The position numbers and the translations under genes were made by a program. Shown here in pieces: positions 57,658 through 64,000 of a DNA stretch of 64,000 nt. Origin of the DNA: Uranotaenia lowii (Eukaryota; Arthropoda; Insecta; Diptera; Culicidae); assembly GCF_029784155.1 (NCBI RefSeq), contig NC_073693.1:22728002-22792001 (forward strand), in the 5' to 3' direction. The notes below the pieces were generated by a model. That model had not been told where the DNA came from. It did no database searches and worked only from the letters and a program-made list of their open reading frames with translations. Numbering within the stretch: position 1 is the stretch's first letter; every line of letters starts with the position of its first letter.

Positions 57658-60600
57658 AGTTTGCTATTTTTTATTTGAAACGTGAAAGTTTTTTGTAAGA
57701 GTTATTACAAAAACTGTTGATTTTACAACAGTATGTCACCATTAACTTGCACTCGGTGATCTCTCAAGCCAATCCCAATACATAATATCCTTCCATGAAG
57801 TCAAAACCTATGTCCTATCCATGATAAGAAACCTGAGCATGATCCGCCGACAGCATTCTTTGAAATCGATCGCTATTGAAACCTCGTCGCAGCGTCGGGC
57901 GATGACGTAATTTCCGAAATGTCGTAATTCACCAACTTCGTATGAAAGTAAAACGGTCACTCAACGGAGCGAATACCATTCGCATTAAGCTACACAACTA
58001 CAATGAGAAAAAAAATGAACAAACATACACACATACACTACTGAGAAGGATAGAGAAGAGTACGACATCCAAAAATTATAGAAATTTAAATCATATCGAA
58101 AAAATCATCAAAATAATAATCAAAATAAGTTCGTGAAAATAAAAAAAAAAGCCACAACAGTTTATTGCGATGGCATGTCTTTTAACGGTTACTGTTAGGG
58201 TCGGTCGTCATAATGCTATACTATGTGTTTAGTTTAACTTTGCAAGATAATAAAGCGCATTTGTGTAACGTATTTGTTGTGTTTTGTATTACTGTCTGAA
58301 AGTTTGAGAATCTCTCAGCACACCGTGAACCGTAAGGGCTCCGAGCGGACAGGTAAGGCATTTATCAGCTTTGTAGTGATAAGTTCTAGGTCGATCCAAA
58401 TGTCGTTCTCTATCCTTCTCTTGGTGCTTGAATAGTTCATTGATTAGATAAAAGAATTTCAAAATTCTAGTGATAACGATCCTTTGGGTGACTTTTTTTT
58501 ATAAGCCTTGATTTTTTTGATTTATTATGTTGCGCGATCGAAGAGAAGGATAGAGAAAACTCTTGGATTATTTTTAAATGTACAGCTTTAAAGCCTGTTC
58601 CATTTAGAATTGAGGTTTTCTCAAACAATACAGAATTAGTACAATACATTGGTTCCTCCATGAACTCTCCTGAGACTTCAAGGAAATTCTACAGGGTCCA
58701 CAGAGTCCCCTCTCTATATAATTTTCCAAATTTCCCTCATAAAATTGTCTTAGCCTCAGTGTTCCGATAATCACTCATTTTCAATGAATGTTTCTGATTG
58801 CACTTCGCACTTGAACGTACAGCGGTCGGGTTTCGTTATTGATTGCTACTGGACCTACCCGATCATCGATCGTTCAATTCATCGCTAAAATGCAGATCAC
58901 CTCGCACGATGCTTGCTGTCAAAACAGTGCAGCACCATCATCAAATTGGAATCTCACCAATGCGCAATGCATATGGCGAATCTTGTTGGTCTTCGATCAA
59001 GAGTGAATGGATCAGGCAGTGAGTGAGTGATACATGAAGCCGATCATTAGCGTATTTTGTTTGATTTGATATATAGCAAATTAATAAATTTATTTGTTGT
59101 TATAACGTTTTTTAACATCAGTATGATCCAAATCAAATTGTAGTAGTTTGTGATGGAAAGATGTTCACTTTCGCCGTGTTTTTCAATTTTTACAAGTTCT
59201 TTTATTAAACTGTCGTCCGTCACGTTAAAACTACTGAGAATTTATTGTGTCCCGCACAACTGTTTAATTTTTCTCGTCCTGCAAAAAATAATTTTGAATT
59301 TCATATAATTCAGGCAGATACTGAGTGAGCGACATTCAGAATGGATCAGTTTGTATCTCACTCATCTCCGATATGCGATGTTTGCTAAACCGATGATTCT
59401 GAATGATGCGACTTGGTTTGCATAGCTGATCGAGATTGCATACCAGCCAGGCGAAGCACTTGCGAGAGGCGCTATCCCATTATACAATCAGAATGTTTCC
59501 AACAGGAAACGCATCCTGAGTGTTTGTTTTGATTGATTTTCGGAACTCTGCTTAGCCTCTCTGGAAGACTCTCGTTAGAATTTTCACATTTTTCCTTTCC
59601 CTTAGGAACTCTACAGTAAACTGAATTGATTTGGTGTTATTTTTGGATTTCGTCAACCCTGGGGTCTAAAAAGCTTCGTTTTAGTCAAAACTCATTCATG
59701 ATTTTTGCAAAATTCTTGAGTAACGTATGAGTAAATCAAAACTTTAATGTTTGTATGGAATTAAAGAATATTTTGTTCTAAAAAAAACCATTATATTTGT
59801 TGCTTCTGTGGAATCGATCCTGCGGATCCTGCAGGATCCTGCAGGTTTTGTACCAATTTATAAATTCTTTAAAGGAAATTTTACGCTGAACACCTTGGTC
59901 CAGATCGTAACCCTGTATATTATTGGGCAAAAAAGTTGTTAGTTGTTGAATATAGGTACGTCTTTAGCATTCAAAAACAATCAATTCAACTGACAACACT
60001 GCTGGTGCCTATCTGAGTATTGCGCATGATTGCTTTGCAAGCAAAACCTCGCTAGACACCAGCAGTGATGTCAGTTGAATTGATTGTTTTTTAATGCCAA
60101 AAGACATATGTACCTTTTTCAATGGCTAATAACTTTTTTGCCTGATAAAATACGAAGTAAATACTTCGACAAAGGTGTTCAGCAGAATATTTCCTCGGTT
60201 CCACAGATGAAATAAAAATGACGTTGATTTTCAGTACAAAATATTCAATTTTGCCATACAAGCATAAAAGCTAAAATTTACTCATTTAATCTTACTTCAA
60301 AATTTGCAAAAAAACCCGGATGAGTTTTAAAGCAAACCGAAGCTTTTAAGACTCCAGGGTTTGCTAAATTAAAAAATGACCCCAAATCGACTCAGTCTAC
60401 TCCACAGAGTCCCCTCTCAGGAGATCTATGCGCCCCCCTCAGAAACTTTACAGAGTACCCTCATGAACTCTTCTCTCCAGAGTCCAATCAGGAACTCTCT
60501 GTACTTCCCTCATTACTCCTGCAGAATCCCCTCAAATATTGTCCAGCGTCCTTTCAGAGACTCCTCATGTTCCCTTTAAAAACTCTCCAGAATCTCTTTA

Positions 60601-63600
60601 GATAATCTCAGAAGTCCCTTGAAAACTCCCCAGAGTCTTATCAGGAACCTTCCAGAGCCCACTTAGAATCTCACCAGAATCTTTTCAGGACTCTCCAAAA
60701 CACTCTCCTGCCTGGATCATCCCAGAAACAGAGTCGTTTCAGGAACTTTCCAGGGTCGCCTTAGACATTTTCAAGAACCATCCTTAGCACTCTTCAGAAT
60801 CTTTTTTGTTGAAAGTACCTATTCAAGGGTTTTTTTTTACCAAAAACTAAATGGAACAGGCAGTCGGTGATTAATTTTTTTTAATTTCTGAATTAAAGAT
60901 TAAAAATATAAATTTTTCCTAATTACAGCCTTTCTCCTAGCCGAAGAGGATCAAACGATCGTGCTACCAGCGTCGAAACGCGCCACCATAGCGCTATCTT
61001 CCATTTCAGGTATGGTCCCATCGTTGAGTGCCGAGGACCTGGACGCATTCCAGCGGACCCTGTTAGCTAAGCTAGACTGGCGAGAACTTCAACCACCTAG
61101 CTTTTCCTGGGCAACTCTTGTTCCCACCTTCAGCTGGAACTGGCGGCCAAGTTTCGGCTCCGGCAGCGCTAATCCAGCACAATACGAACGCCTGAAATCG
61201 CAGCTCCAAAGTTCACTTACCAAGCAGGAGTACGAGGATCTGATGAGTCACATTGATTCCTATATCGAGCGGTTACTAACGGAGAAGTTCCTGAAGCGGG
61301 ATCAGGAAGAAACTCAAGCTAGAAAGGTCATTAGTCCGGAGGTCACGATACATGTTGCTAATGTGGTTCAGGAGAATTTGGCGACTTACAATTACAAACT
61401 TAGTCAGAGCGATGTTGAGTTGGTGGCAGAGAAAGTGAGACTGCAACTTTTGAGAGACCATCCAGATGTGTTCAATCCGCAGCTGAAAACTGATAGTGGT
61501 GATCAGGAGAAGTCAGAAAAGTTGACAATTTCCGAAGAAAATCTAGTGGAAATTCAACGTTTGATAAAGCAGCAAATCAGTATTACCAACAACAATTTTA
61601 TAATCAGCGATCAGCAGTTGGAGGATATTTTGCTGAAAATTTTGTCTTCCGAAAAGCTTGTTGAGCTAATAGATTCCAGAATTTTATTACAAAGTAAAGA
61701 TCTAAAAAGCAAGCAGGAGACACAAGAAGCTTTGATAGAAAATTTAAAAAATGAAATCAACGAAATCAAGAATCATTTTACGGAAAAGCTGGCTGCCGGC
61801 AGTTTGATGGTTGAAGACAATCTGAAAAAACTTCGGCTGAATCAGGACCAATTGGCCGACCAAGTGAGAGGTTTCCGCATCGAAAATGATGAGAAATATG
61901 TCAAGCTGCTGGCAGATATCGATGCAAGATTGGCGGCCGTAAATCAGGAGCGCTTCTCCGGGTTGAACGAAATTATCAAAAAGAATATTGTAACCATTTT
62001 GGGTTTGAACGTTCAGGAGGACTTTAGCGATGAGGATCTCAAAACGTGGATCAGTAACCTATTTGTTGCCAAAGATTATCTGGAGAATCGACTGAAGGAG
62101 TACCAGGCGGGCGTTAATGCCGTTATCCAGCAGGAAATGGAACGGTCAGCGGCCACGCTCATGAAGGATGTTAGCGAGAAGATTCAGAAGGAAATTTTGG
62201 CAGCTATCCAAACTCAAAAGAGTGAAATCAACCTAGAATCTGAAACGGGACGCACTGCAACCACTGGCTCCGGTGGCAGTGGTCTTTCCGAGGACGATGT
62301 TCGTCGGATTGTTCGAGATTCGTTGCGGATTTACGATGCCGACAAAACCGGGCTAGTTGACTATGCTCTGGAGTCGGCCGGGGGACAAATTTTGTCGACC
62401 CGGTGTACCGAGAATTATCATTCGCAGTCGGCGCAGATATCGATCTTTGGCATCCCGCTTTGGTATCCGACCAATACGCCGAGGACGGTAATTTCACCGA
62501 CCATGCAGCCGGGCCAGTGCTGGGCCTTTTCCGGTTTCCCGGGATATTTGGGTGAGTTCTCGTTTTCACTCCTAAGAGGTAGATGTTAGGACTCCATCAT
62601 TGTAAATTAGTACTGGCAATTAGGTTTATTGTGAGATCATTTCTCCAAAGATCTAAATTTAAAACAATAGATTATGCCAAAATGTTAGTCAGTTACAAGA
62701 ACCTCAAATAACGTTAAAAATTACGATTCGTATTACATTTTCAATCGGATTCAATTGAATGAATCTTGTTTGTTTTAGTTCTGCTTTGGAGGTGTTTATT
62801 GAATATTCGTAGTAAAAATTCCTAGTTTTTTAATATAACGAATCATGTAGGTTTTAAGAAGCACATCGATTGGCATTCCCTGATTTTCTAAAAGGTTATA
62901 TCTTTGTCGCTTCAAAAATCATAAGTAGGTAGAAGGTAGTGTATTCATCAAAGTCATTCTAACCTGATTAATTCATTTTCCACCAAGAACAAAACCATAC
63001 TGTCATCAACCATGACTATGCTTTTCTTTTTAAATAAGCCTAATCACCTGAATCACTTTCGTCTCTCTCTCGTCCAATCTTTTTGCAGTAATCCAGCTGA
63101 ACAGCGACATCGTCGTGACCGGCTTCTCGCTGGAGCATATCTCTAAACTGCTTGCCCCCAATGGACAAATTGATTCGGCCCCGAAGAATTTCTCCGTTTG
63201 GGTAGGTAGACCATAAAAATTGTCCTGCATGCTGCGATGCTTCCGTCCCACCTAGATCTGTGTAGTGTATTGTGTAGTCCCTTTTAGAGCTTTCAAGTGT
63301 TGCGTGCTTTCCGAATAGAAGGAAAATCCCAGTGTCATTTGAGCATTGCATGATTGCTAGATAGTTTTAGCAATATACGTACAAGAAATCAGTGATCGCC
63401 CAAAATAAACGATTCTCTTTTTTCGTCGCAGGGCCTGATGAGCGAAAACGATCCGGACGCGATCCTGTTCGGTAACTACGTGTACCAGGACAATAATGCG
63501 GCGCTGCAGTACTTCCCGGTCGATAATCCGCGCCGTCCGGAGCTCGAAGGCCGCGTCTTCCGGATAGTGGAACTGCGCATCGAATCAAATCACGGGAATC

Positions 63601-63650
63601 TTCACTACACGTGCCTTTACCGGTTCCGGGTTCATGGCGAACGGCTGTGA
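55989..63650 (+). CDS. koi: SUN-domain nuclear envelope protein (klaroid-like), long form
   Basis: Exons 55989-56152, 56213-57102, 57160-57357, 60929-62551, 63089-63201 and 63432-63650 join in phase (3207 nt, 1068 aa). Residues 1 to about 400 are a Ser/Thr-rich basic nucleoplasmic domain. A basic stretch and TM segment lie at about 398-421 (RKRKFLLFLLILLPFLLFG). Coiled coil extends over about 490-860, and a SUN domain over about 892-1068 (LSTRCTENY, PGQCWAFSGFPGYLG, YRFRVHGERL). SUN proteins sit in the inner nuclear membrane and bind KASH proteins to anchor nuclei to the cytoskeleton. The large N-terminus, TM and long coiled coil favour klaroid over the testis-type SUN protein; the symbol is by inference. 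Intron 3 (3.6 kb) contains an alternative last exon and transposons. Confidence 0.9.
57658..59655 (+). other. 3' UTR of the short form, then intron
   Basis: Poly(A) signal AATAAA at 58249-58254. 58660-58745 has three or four degenerate CTCC/CAGAGTCCC phrases, the same family as the tandem repeat at 60390-60800. Nothing else can be supported. Confidence 0.45.
59656..60362. mobile_element. Palindromic MITE, about 707 bp
   Basis: Ends AACCCTGGGGTCTAAAAAGC and the complement of GCTTTTAAGACTCCAGGGTT pair. Inside, the arms continue to match almost to the centre: 59955-60013 pairs with 60057-60115 (shared ACAATCAATTCAACTGAC and ACTGCTGGTG). The loop is about 45 bp. A GGATCCTGCA tandem sits at about 59823-59842 in the left arm. 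No clear target duplication is found. Confidence 0.7.
60390..60800. repeat. Degenerate tandem repeat with CAGAATCTC/AGGAACTCTC phrases
   Basis: About 15 diverged copies of a roughly 25-bp unit alternating CAGAGTCCCCTC-like and AGGAACTCTC-like halves. It shares its unit with the short patch at 58660-58745 in the same intron. Confidence 0.6.
62552..63088. other. SUN-gene intron 4
   Basis: 537-bp intron, GTGAGT donor and TTTTTGCAG acceptor, no internal features seen. The shorter intron 63202-63431 follows the next exon. Confidence 0.6.
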
Positions 63651-64000
63651 GCCTGTTGACCATGGCCCGCGAATACCTTGTTGTAAATAGTTTCAGCCAT
63701 TTGTTTTAAACCAACCTACCTAATTTATTCCAGTTTTGGACAGTTTTATTTTCCAGCTGCATATTTTAACATAAATTACCAATTGTTTATAGCCTCCATA
63801 TTGTTTCTGACCGTTAGTTGTAGACCAATTGTAAGGTATCTAGTTAGGAAGTAAAGTAATAAGTTTTTCAAAGCCACATGAGTTTGGTGCAATAGGGAGA
63901 CAACTTTGTAAGTTGGCAGGATAATTTTTGTTTTGTTCTTCTTGTGAAGAATGTCGACAAGTCAGGAACCAAATTCTTAGGTTAACATTAATATGATAGA
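63651..64000 (+). other. 3' UTR of the SUN gene long form
   Basis: AT-rich sequence after the stop; no canonical AATAAA is seen before the window ends, so the transcript probably continues beyond it. Confidence 0.5.

Overview
This window is animal nuclear DNA, most likely from a mosquito (Culicidae) or a close dipteran. The reasons are short GT-AG introns of 60-85 bp beside introns of 9-13 kb, AT-rich non-coding DNA, a vitellogenic-carboxypeptidase-like single-exon gene, ITmD37E-type Tc1/mariner transposases, and several non-LTR retrotransposon lineages that keep an RNase H domain. The species cannot be read from sequence alone.

Four host genes are supported. (1) A claudin/PMP22-like four-helix membrane protein on + (15150-25668, 4 coding exons, 289 aa). 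(2) A serine carboxypeptidase S10 on - (23206-24645), lying inside the 9.5-kb second intron of gene 1. It is uninterrupted except for one in-frame TAG. (3) Succinate dehydrogenase iron-sulfur subunit SdhB on - (27137-41131, 4 exons, 289 aa), whose last intron is 12.8 kb of transposons. Genes 1 and 3 are convergent, with opposing poly(A) signals about 110 bp apart. (4) A klaroid-like SUN-domain LINC-complex protein on + (55989-63650, 1068 aa). A phase-compatible alternative terminal exon predicts a 492-aa form without the SUN domain.

The rest is mostly mobile DNA. 0-15 kb holds a decayed Ty3/gypsy-like LTR element, a three-deep nest of DNA transposons with readable target-site duplications, a small hAT MITE, two TA-flanked elements of unusual design (9.0-10.0 and 12.9-13.6 kb) and a tRNA-like SINE module. 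15.4-24.9 kb is intron with a MITE and a foldback element that has convergent tRNA-like arms. 27.5-40.3 kb (SdhB intron 3) holds a mariner inserted inside a LINE RNase H domain, several LINE fragments, a nearly intact EN-RT-RNase H LINE and another hAT element. 41.7-42.7 kb is a back-to-back mariner pair forming a long palindrome. 43.0-46.3 kb is a 9-bp minisatellite with one inverted block. 49.8-54.9 kb is an intact, full-length two-ORF LINE with target duplication. 59.7-60.4 kb is a palindromic MITE followed by a degenerate tandem repeat.

The candidate for an undescribed system is the pair of TA-flanked elements at 9003-10019 and 12944-13631. Each has related CAC-starting inverted ends, clusters of a 15-17-bp palindrome near both ends (a different palindrome in each element), and a small two-exon unit with splice and poly(A) signals on the minus strand.
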